A DNA stretch of 38,196 bases from the NCBI RefSeq assembly GCF_003470665.1, contig NZ_QRJZ01000024.1, forward strand, positions 1 through 38,196. Direction: 5' to 3'. The translations under genes and the position numbers were made by a program. Source of the stretch: Collinsella sp. AM17-1 (GTDB taxonomy: Bacteria; Actinomycetota; Coriobacteriia; Coriobacteriales; Coriobacteriaceae). The notes under the pieces were generated by a model, which saw nothing but the letters and a program-made list of their open reading frames with translations, searched no databases and had not been told where the DNA came from. This document shows positions 16,981-24,836 of this stretch, piece by piece (within the stretch, counting starts at the first letter, position 1; each line of letters starts with the position of its first letter).

Positions 16981-17249
16981 AGAGTGGATAATCTCCCACT
17001 TTGAGCCCCCAAGCAGGCCAAAAACGGGAGATTATCCACTCTCATTCTGCAGGCACTCATTTAAGTACGTCCCCAATGAGTACCTGCCGATGCTTTGGCA
17101 AAGTCAGCGAAAACGCCCCTAAGCGAGCAAGGTGACGTGAAAGAGGGGGGCATTGACCTTCTGGTCATGCCCGACGATTGAACATCAGATTGCCGCTTAG
17201 GGGGGTTTGCAGCGTCGGCCGGTTACGGCGTTTGTAAAACGCCGTAACC
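16981..17249. repeat. Composite intergenic repeat, copy B
   Basis: About 270 bp, same module order and orientation as copy A at 13764-14053: palindrome GTGGATAATCTCCC (16984-16997 and 17026-17039, loop again 28 bases), the ACTCATTTAAGTACGTCCCC block, the GCCGAT...TTTGGCAA...GTCAGCGA block, the structured motif 17111-17208, GCGTCGGCCGGT and a terminal hairpin GGTTACGGCGTTT / AAACGCCGTAACC (17221-17249) that overlaps the queA stop codon by one base. The terminal hairpin has a wholly different sequence from copy A but is again fully paired. With 16920-16963 it fills the gap between the convergent coiled-coil and queA genes. Confidence 0.85.
17111..17208. ncRNA. Candidate structured RNA motif, copy B
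   Basis: Same architecture as 13919-14013. P1: AAACGCCCCTAAGCG (17111-17125) with CGCTTAGGGGGGTTT (17194-17208), one mismatch. P2: GCAA with TTGC. GG/GA internal loop. P3: TGACGT (17133-17138) with ACATCA (17182-17187), one C-A on the plus strand that becomes a G-U wobble on the minus strand. P4: GGGCAT, bulged T, GACC, TTCT, GGTC, ATGCCC (17148-17172). P1 and lower P4 share almost no sequence with copy A yet are paired, while the loops are conserved. Confidence 0.6.
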
Positions 17250-18466
17250 TACAAAATGAGCATCGCGTCGCCAAAGCTGAAGAAGCGGTAGCGCTCTTCG
17301 ATAGCAGCGGCGTAGGCATCCATGATCTGGTCGCGGGTGGCAAGCGCGCTTACGAGCATCATGAGCGTGGAGCGCGGCACGTGGAAGTTCGTGATCAGCG
17401 CGTCGACCACGTGATAGGTCGAGCCGGGCATGAGGTAAAGCTGCGTCGTGGCGTTCTCGCGCGCCACGATGTCGCCGCGGCCGAGCGTGTCGGCACCGTC
17501 CTCGCGGCCTTCAAAATAGCGCGCCGTCACAGCCGGATCGGACACCGGCGCGTCCGCGTCAAACGCACTCTCGAGCGAGCGCACCGCGGTGGTGCCGACG
17601 GCGATCACACGATGACCCTCGGCCTTCGCCTTATGCACGGCGTCGACAACCTCCTGCGACACGTGGTAGCGCTCGGTGTGCATGACGTGCTGCGTAGGGT
17701 CGTCCTCCTCCACCAAGCGGAAGGTATCGATGCCCACCTCGAGCTCGACGGCGGCAAACTTCGCGCCCTTGGCCTCGATAGCGGCCATGAGCTCGGGAGT
17801 AAAGTGCAGACCCGCCGTAGGAGCGGCAGCCGAGTGCTCCTCCTTCATGGCGTAGACGGTCTGGTACTTCTCGGGGTCGCCCTCGTAATCGGTAATGTAG
17901 GGCGGCAGCGGCACGTGGCCGGCCGCATGGATGGCCTCGTCGAGCGTGCGCGGGTCGCCGGCGGCATTGCAACCGACCGGCTCAAAGCGCACCAGACGGC
18001 CACCACGGCTATCGGTGACAAAGTCGATGACCTCGGCCGTCAGCACCACGGGAGCCCCCTCGGGCGCATGGGCGCCACCGGCGCGATACTCAATCTGGGC
18101 ACCGGGCTTCAGGCGCTTGCCCGGCTTGACCAAGCACTCCCAAACATGGCCCAGCGGGTCAACATCCTCGCGGCGCTTGAGCAGCAGCGTCTCGACCACG
18201 CCACCCGAGCCGGCTTTGCGACCGATCAGGCGGGCCGGCATCACACGCGTCTTGTTGATGACGAGCACGTCGCCCGGCTCGATATAGTCGATGATGTCGC
18301 GGAAGATGCGGTGCTCAACGGTGCCGCCATGCTCCAGCGGCGTTCCCGCCTGGGAGCCCTTGCGATCCACCACCAGCAGGCGGCAGGAGTCGCGCGGCTC
18401 GGCGGGAGCCTGGGCGATCAGTTCCTCGGGAAGGTTGTAGTCAAAATCATCGGTACGCATAGACAC
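17249..18466 (-). CDS. queA: S-adenosylmethionine:tRNA ribosyltransferase-isomerase (QueA)
   Basis: A 405-residue enzyme that transfers and isomerises ribose from SAM onto preQ1-tRNA to give epoxyqueuosine. The family start is clear (FDYNLPEELIAQAPAEPRDSCRLLV), as are INKTRVMPARLIG, GRAKxxx-type ILEYRAGG region, PTAGLHFTPELMAAI and the C-terminal PRSTLMMLVSALA. It begins with GTG at 18466, 8 bases after AAGGAG; the ATG two codons later is too far from the site. It is about 50 residues longer than the shortest QueA proteins. queH starts 64 bases upstream on the same strand, indicating one operon. Confidence 0.96.
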   Translation of the reverse strand: MSMRTDDFDYNLPEELIAQAPAEPRDSCRLLVVDRKGSQAGTPLEHGGTVEHRIFRDIIDYIEPGDVLVINKTRVMPARLIGRKAGSGGVVETLLLKRREDVDPLGHVWECLVKPGKRLKPGAQIEYRAGGAHAPEGAPVVLTAEVIDFVTDSRGGRLVRFEPVGCNAAGDPRTLDEAIHAAGHVPLPPYITDYEGDPEKYQTVYAMKEEHSAAAPTAGLHFTPELMAAIEAKGAKFAAVELEVGIDTFRLVEEDDPTQHVMHTERYHVSQEVVDAVHKAKAEGHRVIAVGTTAVRSLESAFDADAPVSDPAVTARYFEGREDGADTLGRGDIVARENATTQLYLMPGSTYHVVDALITNFHVPRSTLMMLVSALATRDQIMDAYAAAIEERYRFFSFGDAMLIL

Positions 18467-18530
18467 GTCGGATTCTCCTTATATAGCTAAAGTCCGCCCT
18501 ACATCCTAGCAGGCTGACGTCCCAAATGAA

Positions 18531-19106
18531 CTACTTTTTGGCAGCCTTGCGCTCGTCGCGAATGCGAGCGCGGTCCATGGCCGCCTCGACGGCAGAAAAG
18601 CGGCAGCCGCAGTAGTTCTGTCGATACATGCCCAGTTCGCGCGAACGGCGCGTAGCCTCGGGATAATACGGGCGAAAATCGCGGATCACCGGGGTAAGCC
18701 CACGTGCCGCCGCCAGGCGCTCGAGTACGTCATTGCAGGTGTCGAACAGCTGGTACGGCGAGACGGCGAGCGTCGTACCCACATATTCAAACCCGCGCTC
18801 CTGGGCAACGCGGCATGCCTCGGCCAAGCGCAAGGCATAGCACGAGCGACAGCGACGGGGCCGATCGGCACCCAGCGGGGCCACGCCGGCCTCCCAGCGC
18901 TCGCGGTCCTCCCCCGCCTCGATGAGCTCGATGTCGCCATCGGCACACCACCGGCGCAGCTCGTCCAGACGCCGCCGCCATTCATCGCGCGGTTGAATAT
19001 TGGGATTGGTCCAGCAAATCGTGGGCTCAAACCCCTCCTCGCGCAGCAGGCGAACCGGCTCAAGCGAGCATGGTGCACAGCACGCATGCAGCAACAACGA
19101 CTTCAT
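18531..19106 (-). CDS. queH: Epoxyqueuosine reductase QueH
   Basis: A 191-residue QueH (former DUF208) protein, the last enzyme of queuosine synthesis in organisms lacking cobalamin-dependent QueG. It begins MKSLLLHACCAPC with the CC pair, has RRCRSCYALRL with further Cys ligands and YRQNYCGCRFS near the end; these cysteines bind the iron-sulfur cluster and an extra iron. The ATG at 19106 is preferred to the one two codons upstream because GGGG lies 6 bases before it and family members begin MKxLLLH. Its leader contains ATCCCCGTCCCAGAA on the plus strand (19111-19125), a word also found at 22056-22070 inverted. It is followed by queA. Confidence 0.93.
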   Translation of the reverse strand: MKSLLLHACCAPCSLEPVRLLREEGFEPTICWTNPNIQPRDEWRRRLDELRRWCADGDIELIEAGEDRERWEAGVAPLGADRPRRCRSCYALRLAEACRVAQERGFEYVGTTLAVSPYQLFDTCNDVLERLAAARGLTPVIRDFRPYYPEATRRSRELGMYRQNYCGCRFSAVEAAMDRARIRDERKAAKK

Positions 19107-19157
19107 CGACATCCCCGTCCCAGAAAACTCACCCCGACATCATGGCAGCTAAAATAG

Positions 19158-19183
19158 CCCCGTCCCAAAAAGACTACTTTGCG
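19158..19183. repeat. 26-bp segment repeated in inverted orientation at 22091-22116
   Basis: Positions 19158-19183 are exactly complementary to 22091-22116. The shared segment includes CGCAAAGTAGTC and TTTTTGGGACGGGG when read on the minus strand here. It contains the stop codon of the DUF3267 gene (19174-19176), so the repeat reaches into the coding end. A weaker relative AAAGTAGTTCATTTGGGACG spans the queH stop (18517-18536). Confidence 0.8.
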
Positions 19184-19743
19184 AAAAAGCGCACGCCAAA
19201 GGACGTATCCTCGCAGGCGACGATACGGCGGTCGCGCAGAATGGTCCGCACGTAATACCAATCACCCACACAGCCCGACAAGTGCAGACCAGCCGCCAGG
19301 TAGCACAGCAGCGGATAGTCCGAGAACGCAAACCCCAGGGCAAATGCTGTCGTCACAACAACCGTCGGCGCCAGGCAAACCGCCATGTACCGCCGGCGCG
19401 AATACACAACGCCCTCGGCGCAGGCATAGATCATCGCCGTCTCGCGATTCGCCCCAAAGGTCACCTGCGCGCCCGCAGGCGCCAGCAGCTTAAAAAACAC
19501 CGCATGCACCAGCTCGTGCACGGCAAACGATGCCATTGAGACCGCAGCCAAGCCGACTATCCAGCCCACGACAGCCATCCAGCCGCCCGCCTCAGCCGCG
19601 TCCAAGTCCGCAGGCCCGCCCAGCAGCATAAACACCGGCACCAGGCACACGGCAAACACCGCGATCACGGCCATCCCCCACACAAAGCAGGCGTGCAGAA
19701 AATCCTCGTCCTCAAACGCATGTATGTTGGAAATCTCATTCAT
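19174..19743 (-). CDS. DUF3267 membrane protein, putative zincin metalloprotease
   Basis: A 189-residue integral membrane protein with four to five hydrophobic spans. A membrane-embedded zinc motif HELVH is visible in ASFAVHELVHAVFFKLLAP, the hallmark of the DUF3267 family, regarded as a possible membrane protease of the site-2 type. A later segment GCVGDWYYVRTILRD resembles the conserved C-terminal part with a possible third ligand. Function in the cell is unknown. The ribosome binding site is weak (CTAAGATG). It is divergent from the metG-like gene and its last codons lie in a dispersed repeat. Confidence 0.75.
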   Translation of the reverse strand: MNEISNIHAFEDEDFLHACFVWGMAVIAVFAVCLVPVFMLLGGPADLDAAEAGGWMAVVGWIVGLAAVSMASFAVHELVHAVFFKLLAPAGAQVTFGANRETAMIYACAEGVVYSRRRYMAVCLAPTVVVTTAFALGFAFSDYPLLCYLAAGLHLSGCVGDWYYVRTILRDRRIVACEDTSFGVRFFAK

Positions 19744-19875
19744 AGCATCTTAGGATAGCGCCCCTGCCACGCACCCGCCCGCATGTGCGATAATGTCGAA
19801 CGATATGCACGAATTGACCACCGCGCCGCCGAGCCCCGCGCCCGGCCGCGCCCTCTCCATATGCGAAGGAGTCCC

Positions 19876-22026
19876 ATGGCATCCAAATACTCCATGAACG
19901 ACCGTCCCAGCTGGCCGCGCCGCGCCATCGTTACCGCCGGCGAGCCCTATGGCAACAAGGGCCTTCACTTTGGCCACGTTGGCGGCGTCTTTGTCCCGGC
20001 CGACTTCTTCGCCCGCTTCCTGCGCGACCGTCTGGGCCGCGAGAACGTCATCTTCACCTCGGGCACCGACTGCTACGGCTCGCCCATCATGGAGAGCTAC
20101 CGCAAGCTCAAGGAGAGCGAGGGCTACGACAAGTCCATTAGCGAGTATGTCGAGTCCAACCACTCCCGCCAGGCCGCGACCCTCAACAACTACAACATCA
20201 GCTGCGACATCTACGGCGGCTCGGGCCTTGAGCCGGCTGCGCAGATTCACAACGAGGTGACCGCGGAGATTATCAAGCGCCTGCACGAGCAGGGCACCAT
20301 CTCCAAGCGCTCCACGCTGCAGTTCTACGACGCCAAGGCCGGCACGTTCCTCAACGGCCGTCAGGTGATCGGCCGCTGCCCCATCCAGGGCTGCAAATCC
20401 GAGAAGGCCTATGCCGACGAGTGCGACCTGGGCCACCAGTTTGAGCCCGAGGAGCTCATCGCGCCCAAGAGCCAGCTCACCGGCGAAGTGCCCGAGCTGC
20501 GCCCGGTCGACAACCTCTACTTCGACCTGCCGGCCTACCTCGACTTTATGAAGACCTATACCGCCAAGCTCGCCCAGAACCCGCAGGTTCGCTCCGTGGT
20601 CTCCAAGACTATGGAGGAGTGGCTGCTGCCGGCTCAGCTCTACATCCAGAACAAGTTCCGCGAGGCCTTCGACGCCGTCGAGGACCAGCTGCCCGAGCAC
20701 ACCGTGCTGGAGCCCGAGGGCAACAAGAGCAGCTTTACCGTCACCTTCCCCAGCTGGAAGGAGCGCGACGACGCCCACGCGGTGCTCGCCAACGGCGGCG
20801 TGCGCTTCCGCAGCGGCAAGGCGCTCGTGCCCTTCCGCATCACCGGCAACATCGACTGGGGCGTTCCGGTGCCCGAGGTCGACGGCGTGACCGACGTCAC
20901 CTGCTGGTGCTGGCCCGAGAGCCTGTGGGCGCCCATCAGCTATACGCGTACCGTGCTCGCGCGCGATGCCAAGGCCGCCGGCGTGACCGAGGGCGTCGCC
21001 GCCCAGGATGCCGCCCTCATGGGCGAGCCCGCTGCCGACTCCACGCAGGTGCCCGCGCCCACCTACCAACACAGCTCACTCGACTGGCGCGACTGGTGGT
21101 GCTCTGACGACGCACAGATCTACCAGTTCATCGGCCAGGACAACATCTACTTCTACTGCATCGCGCAGACCGCCATGTGGGAGGCCCTGGGCTGGGACCT
21201 CACGCAGAGCACCGTCAGCGCCTGCTACCACCTGCTCTACATGGGCAAAAAGGCCAGCTCGTCCTCGCAGACGCCTCCCCCGCCGGCAGACGACCTGCTC
21301 AACCACTACACCTGCGAGCAGATGCGCGCGCACTGGCTGTCGCTCGGCCTGTCCGAAAAGCCGGTGAGCTTTAGCCCCAAGGCATACGACACCCGCGTGA
21401 CCGGCAAAGACAAGGACGGCAACGAGGTGCGCGCCTGCGACGACAAGCGCGTCATCGATCCGGCCCTTAAGGAGAGCGCCCTTTTGACCGGCGTGTTCAA
21501 CCGCCTGGCCCGCAGCTGCTTCTACGGCGTCGCCGTCAAGGAGGGCGACGAGAGCCCCTACCGCAACGGCTGCATCCCCGCCGGCGCAGCTTCTGACACC
21601 GTGGTCGAGGCCGCCGAGCAGGCCGCCCTTGCCTTTGAGCAGGCCATGTACAAGTTCGAGACGCACCGCGCGCTCGCCGTGTGCGACGACTACCTGCGTG
21701 CCGCCAACAAGCGCTGGAGCGATGCCTCCAAGGCCGCCAACAAGCTCGAGGGCGAGCCGGCCAATGCCGCAATGACGCAGGCCCTCGTCGACGCCTTTAC
21801 CGAGCTGCGCGTGGCGACCGTGCTCATGCACGGCATCGTCCCTGCCGGCTGCGAGCTCATCTGCGAGTACTTCGACGTCGATCCGGTCGCCTTCTTTAGC
21901 TGGGATAACATCTTCGCCTCCACGGATGAGTTTGTGGAGAGCTTGGGCGAGAAGCCCGGCGAGCACCGCGTAAAGCCGCTGCCCCCGCGCTTCGACTTCT
22001 TCAGCAAGCACGAGAGCCAGTACTAG
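19876..22026 (+). CDS. Methionyl-tRNA synthetase-like class I ligase
   Basis: A 716-residue class Ia synthetase-like protein closest to MetRS. The HIGH motif is LHFGHVGG, followed by PADFFARFLRDR and SGTDCYGSPI (MetRS normally has SDEHGTPI). A zinc-knuckle insertion is seen in GRCPIQGCKSEKAYADECDLGHQF, and EELIAPKSQLTGEVPELRPVDNLYFDLP matches the MetRS connective domain. The KMSKS loop appears as MGKKASSSSQTPPPP, lacking the usual second Lys. An anticodon-binding helical domain follows, with no C-terminal tRNA-binding EMAP domain. ATG at 19876 has GAAGGAG 4 bases upstream. It could be the sole MetRS of a divergent lineage or a paralogue; this window cannot decide. Confidence 0.75.
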   Translation: MASKYSMNDRPSWPRRAIVTAGEPYGNKGLHFGHVGGVFVPADFFARFLRDRLGRENVIFTSGTDCYGSPIMESYRKLKESEGYDKSISEYVESNHSRQAATLNNYNISCDIYGGSGLEPAAQIHNEVTAEIIKRLHEQGTISKRSTLQFYDAKAGTFLNGRQVIGRCPIQGCKSEKAYADECDLGHQFEPEELIAPKSQLTGEVPELRPVDNLYFDLPAYLDFMKTYTAKLAQNPQVRSVVSKTMEEWLLPAQLYIQNKFREAFDAVEDQLPEHTVLEPEGNKSSFTVTFPSWKERDDAHAVLANGGVRFRSGKALVPFRITGNIDWGVPVPEVDGVTDVTCWCWPESLWAPISYTRTVLARDAKAAGVTEGVAAQDAALMGEPAADSTQVPAPTYQHSSLDWRDWWCSDDAQIYQFIGQDNIYFYCIAQTAMWEALGWDLTQSTVSACYHLLYMGKKASSSSQTPPPPADDLLNHYTCEQMRAHWLSLGLSEKPVSFSPKAYDTRVTGKDKDGNEVRACDDKRVIDPALKESALLTGVFNRLARSCFYGVAVKEGDESPYRNGCIPAGAASDTVVEAAEQAALAFEQAMYKFETHRALAVCDDYLRAANKRWSDASKAANKLEGEPANAAMTQALVDAFTELRVATVLMHGIVPAGCELICEYFDVDPVAFFSWDNIFASTDEFVESLGEKPGEHRVKPLPPRFDFFSKHESQY

Positions 22027-22037
22027 GCAACCGCAAC

Positions 22038-22155
22038 GCGCCCGGGAATGATTATTCTGGGACGGGGATTAAAAAATCATTCCCGGGCGCCGCAAAGTAG
22101 TCTTTTTGGGACGGGGATTAAATGATTTTTTAATCCCCGTCCCAGAATAATCATT
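22038..22155. repeat. Nested inverted repeats between metG-like and rsmF-like genes
   Basis: A perfect 35-bp inverted repeat joins 22047-22081 to 22121-22155. Two alternative local hairpins compete with it: GCGCCCGGGAATGATT (22038-22053) with 22075-22090, and GGGACGGGGATTAAA (22108-22122) with 22129-22143. The spacer includes the 26-bp segment shared with 19158-19183. The right arm ends 20 bases before the next start codon, next to its Shine-Dalgarno, so the fold could affect readthrough or translation. Confidence 0.85.
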
Positions 22156-22174
22156 TAGGTGGAAGGAGAGACGG

Positions 22175-23278
22175 ATGTCCAAGCCGCGTCGTCGTAAGCA
22201 GAAAAAGCAGGTTAAGCCCGAGCTCAAGCTCAGGCAGTTTGCCGCCACCGAGCTTTCCGACCAGCTTGCCGCCCAACACTCCGCCGCCGACCTGCCGCGC
22301 TTTATGGTCGACACGGTCGCCGGCGCCTATGCGCCCGCCGATGCCGAGCTCATGATCGAGGGTTTCGGCGCCGCGGCCACACGCCCGGTCACGCTGCGCG
22401 CCAACACGCTCAAGGCAACCGCCGAGGACATCGCTGCGGCGCTCGATGCCGCCGGCATCGCCCACAACCCCGTCACCTGGTACCCAGACGCCTTCATCCT
22501 GCCCGAGGCCCAGGTTTCCGATCTGTGGGATCTCGACATCTACCGCGACGGCAAGATCTACCTGCAGAGCCTGTCGTCCATGATGCCGCCGCTGGTCCTG
22601 GGCACTCAGGCAGGCGAGGACATCCTGGACATGTGCGCAGCCCCTGGCGGCAAGACGACGCAGATCGCCGCCCTCACGCAGGGGCAGGCGCACCTTACCG
22701 CCTGCGAGATGAGCATTCCCCGCGCCGAGAAACTCGAAGCCAACCTCCACCGCCAAGGTGCCAAAAACGTGCCCGTCATGCGCATCGATGCACGCGAGCT
22801 CGACGAGTTCTTCCGCTTCGACCGCATCCTGCTCGACGCCCCATGCACCGGCACGGGCACCGTCATCAGCGGCAACGAGAAAAGCCTGCGCGGCCTGACC
22901 GAGCAGCTGCTGAGCAAGTGCGCGCGCTCGCAGCGAGCACTTCTGGACCGCGCCATGGGAGCCCTCAAACCGGGCGGCACGCTCGTCTATTCGACTTGTT
23001 CGATCTTGCCGCAGGAAAACGAGGACGCCCTGCAAGAAGCCCTCGACAAGCACATGGACTGCGAGCTTATCCCCCTCGACGGCACGCCAAGCGAAAGTGA
23101 AGCACGCCGCGCCCAGGAAGCTGGTGAGGAGCCGCGCATCGAGTCCAACGCCCTGACCGAGGCCATTGCCGCGGGTCAGGTATCGGCCATCGCCAACGGC
23201 CTGCCCGGCACGCTGACCATTCCGCCTAGCCGCGACTTTGAGGGCTTCTACATTGCCCTGATTCGAAAACGCAGCTAG
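22175..23278 (+). CDS. RsmB/NOP (RsmF/NSUN-type) RNA cytosine-5 methyltransferase
   Basis: A 367-residue SAM-dependent RNA m5C methyltransferase. The first 20 residues are basic (PRRRKQKKQVK). A ferredoxin-like N-terminal domain precedes the Rossmann fold. The SAM loop is DMCAAPGGKTTQIA, motif IV is LLDAPCTGTGT with the release Cys, and motif VI is LVYSTCSILPQEN with the nucleophilic Cys. The C-terminus SRDFEGFYIALIRKR is standard. Target is probably 16S rRNA. ATG at 22175 has GGAAGGAG 7 bases upstream. It lacks the extra PUA-like domain of E. coli RsmF, so the exact target is open. Confidence 0.9.
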   Translation: MSKPRRRKQKKQVKPELKLRQFAATELSDQLAAQHSAADLPRFMVDTVAGAYAPADAELMIEGFGAAATRPVTLRANTLKATAEDIAAALDAAGIAHNPVTWYPDAFILPEAQVSDLWDLDIYRDGKIYLQSLSSMMPPLVLGTQAGEDILDMCAAPGGKTTQIAALTQGQAHLTACEMSIPRAEKLEANLHRQGAKNVPVMRIDARELDEFFRFDRILLDAPCTGTGTVISGNEKSLRGLTEQLLSKCARSQRALLDRAMGALKPGGTLVYSTCSILPQENEDALQEALDKHMDCELIPLDGTPSESEARRAQEAGEEPRIESNALTEAIAAGQVSAIANGLPGTLTIPPSRDFEGFYIALIRKRS

Positions 23279-23302
23279 CGCACGGATCCAAAACTCAACA
23301 AG

Positions 23303-23473
23303 CTATCTCTGTGCGCGTTTGCCCTGCTGGTCGCGATGCTGTTTAAGCATCGCGCGCTCTTTGTGTTCGGCCCTTTTGCCCTTAATGGCCGTGACCACAA
23401 AGTAGATGACCGCGGCGGCAACGATTGCGGCCACACACAGGCCAATCGAGCCAAACATTGCTGTCAATTCCAT
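23303..23473 (-). CDS. Small single-pass membrane protein, 56 residues
   Basis: A short gene: it begins MELTAMFGSIGLCVAAIVAA, continues with a hydrophobic span to about residue 29, and ends in a basic/charged tail (KGKRAEHKERAMLKQHRDQ). One membrane helix with a cytoplasmic positively charged tail is predicted. AGAGGTG lies 7 bases before the ATG at 23473. It is convergent with the rsmF-like gene (stops 24 bases apart). Codon use and site look genuine, but no family was recognised. Confidence 0.65.
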   Translation of the reverse strand: MELTAMFGSIGLCVAAIVAAAVIYFVVTAIKGKRAEHKERAMLKQHRDQQGKRAQR

Positions 23474-23664
23474 ACCGCGTCACCTCTCTTTTAAACGGGA
23501 CTTTCAAGATAGCACCTCGATACCCGCCACCACAGCTCCTTCACGTTCGCCGGCCCTTCGGTCTAACGGATGGCGCGGCGGGGAAAAATCAACTCGTCAA
23601 ACGATTTAGCATTCGCTATTCCGGCTGCATAGCGCCGGCCGTCATCACATAGAATCGAGCCTCC

Positions 23665-24756
23665 ATGGATACCCTCAACGATCTAAATGAGCGCGTCGAC
23701 GCCTTCGTCGGCACCAGCTCCTTCGACACGCCTGCCGCGGCAAACGACCAAGCTCCCATCGATGTGCCCGCCGAGGTTCACGAGGACATCGTCGCCTCGG
23801 TCGATTTCTCCGAGGTTGAGCTCGCAGACGAGTTCACCGAGCCCCAGGTAGCCGTGACCCCCAACGGACTGCTCCCCATGGAGCCGCTGCCCATCGACGG
23901 GCGTTTGCGCAAGGCGGCCCTTCGCATGCCCGACGAGATCGAGGAGGCCAGCGGCTTCACGCTCTTTGGCCGCCGCATCAAGTCGCTCATTTACACCACC
24001 GATGTCGCGGTTATCCGCAACTCCAACGCCGATGCCGTCTTTGCGGTCTACCCTTTCACGCCGCAGCCCGCCATTACGCAGGCACTGTTGACCGTCGCCG
24101 AGTGCCCGGTCTTTGTGGGCGTGGGCGGCGGAACTACGACCGGTAAGCGCTCCGTGCAGATGGCAGCCGTCTCCGAGATGCAGGGCGCGGCGGGCTGCGT
24201 GGTCAACTCCCCCGCCACTGCCGAGATGGTCGAGCACATCACCAACATCGCCGACATCCCCGTCATCGCCACGGTCGTACGTTGCGACGATGATGCCCAC
24301 GCCAAGGTGCGCGCCGGAGCCAAGATTCTCAACATCGCCGCCGGCAAGAACACGCCCCAGGTCCTACGCGAGCTGCGCGAGCACTATCCCAACCTGCCGC
24401 TCATCGCGCCGGGCGGCAAGACGCCCGAGAGCATTCGCGAGACCATCGCCGCCGGAGCCAACGCCATCATCTGGACGCCGCCTTCGGCACAGCAGCTACA
24501 GACCGACATGATGCAGCGTTATCGCAAGATGAAGGAAGACGCCACACCTGTCATTTCGCGCGACGATGTACCCATTATCGACCAGGTCGCCGCCGCCGAG
24601 GTCAGCCAGGTCGAGAACATGAATCCCGATGTGCCGATTCCCGACGAGGTCATCGAGCGCGTCGCTTCGATCCACGAGCGCGTCGAGGAGCATCGCGCCA
24701 ACCGCGGCCTCAAGCCGTCACTGCACGGCTTCTTCTTCCGCGGAAAGAAACGCTAG
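23665..24756 (+). CDS. TIM-barrel protein of unknown function
   Basis: A 363-residue soluble protein. Residues 1-75 are acidic and variable. Residues 95-290 read as repeated beta/alpha units: TDVAVIRNSNADAVFAVYPF, CPVFVGVGGGTTTG, DIPVIATVVRCDDDAHAKVRAGAKILNI in pieces, PLIAPGGKTPESIRETIAAGANAIIWTPP. The late GGK...GANAI pattern is a phosphate-binding end as in IMP dehydrogenase or nitronate monooxygenase-type barrels, but no catalytic Cys loop or flavin motif was identified. A charged helical tail ends in SLHGFFFRGKKR. Only TAGAAT at 23650-23655 precedes the ATG and there is no good Shine-Dalgarno, so a very short leader is possible. A terminator follows. Confidence 0.7.
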   Translation: MDTLNDLNERVDAFVGTSSFDTPAAANDQAPIDVPAEVHEDIVASVDFSEVELADEFTEPQVAVTPNGLLPMEPLPIDGRLRKAALRMPDEIEEASGFTLFGRRIKSLIYTTDVAVIRNSNADAVFAVYPFTPQPAITQALLTVAECPVFVGVGGGTTTGKRSVQMAAVSEMQGAAGCVVNSPATAEMVEHITNIADIPVIATVVRCDDDAHAKVRAGAKILNIAAGKNTPQVLRELREHYPNLPLIAPGGKTPESIRETIAAGANAIIWTPPSAQQLQTDMMQRYRKMKEDATPVISRDDVPIIDQVAAAEVSQVENMNPDVPIPDEVIERVASIHERVEEHRANRGLKPSLHGFFFRGKKR

Positions 24757-24767
24757 CAAAACATCTT

Positions 24768-24805
24768 GGCCCGCCCCACAAACGTGAGGCGGGCCGTTTT
24801 CGTTT
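24768..24805 (+). terminator. Intrinsic terminator after the TIM-barrel gene
   Basis: GGCCCGCC (24768-24775) and GGCGGGCC (24788-24795) flank a 12-base loop, followed by GTTTTCGTTT. It begins 12 bases after the stop and separates this gene from the convergent degV. Confidence 0.93.
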
Positions 24806-24836
24806 GAGCAATCACGCAGCGACGTGATGGGGCAAA

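Noticed and set aside
19750..21072. Minus-strand frame of about 440 codons opposite the metG-like gene
   Set aside because: Shadow of the synthetase; composition dominated by Gly/Val/Leu/His with no recognisable domain.
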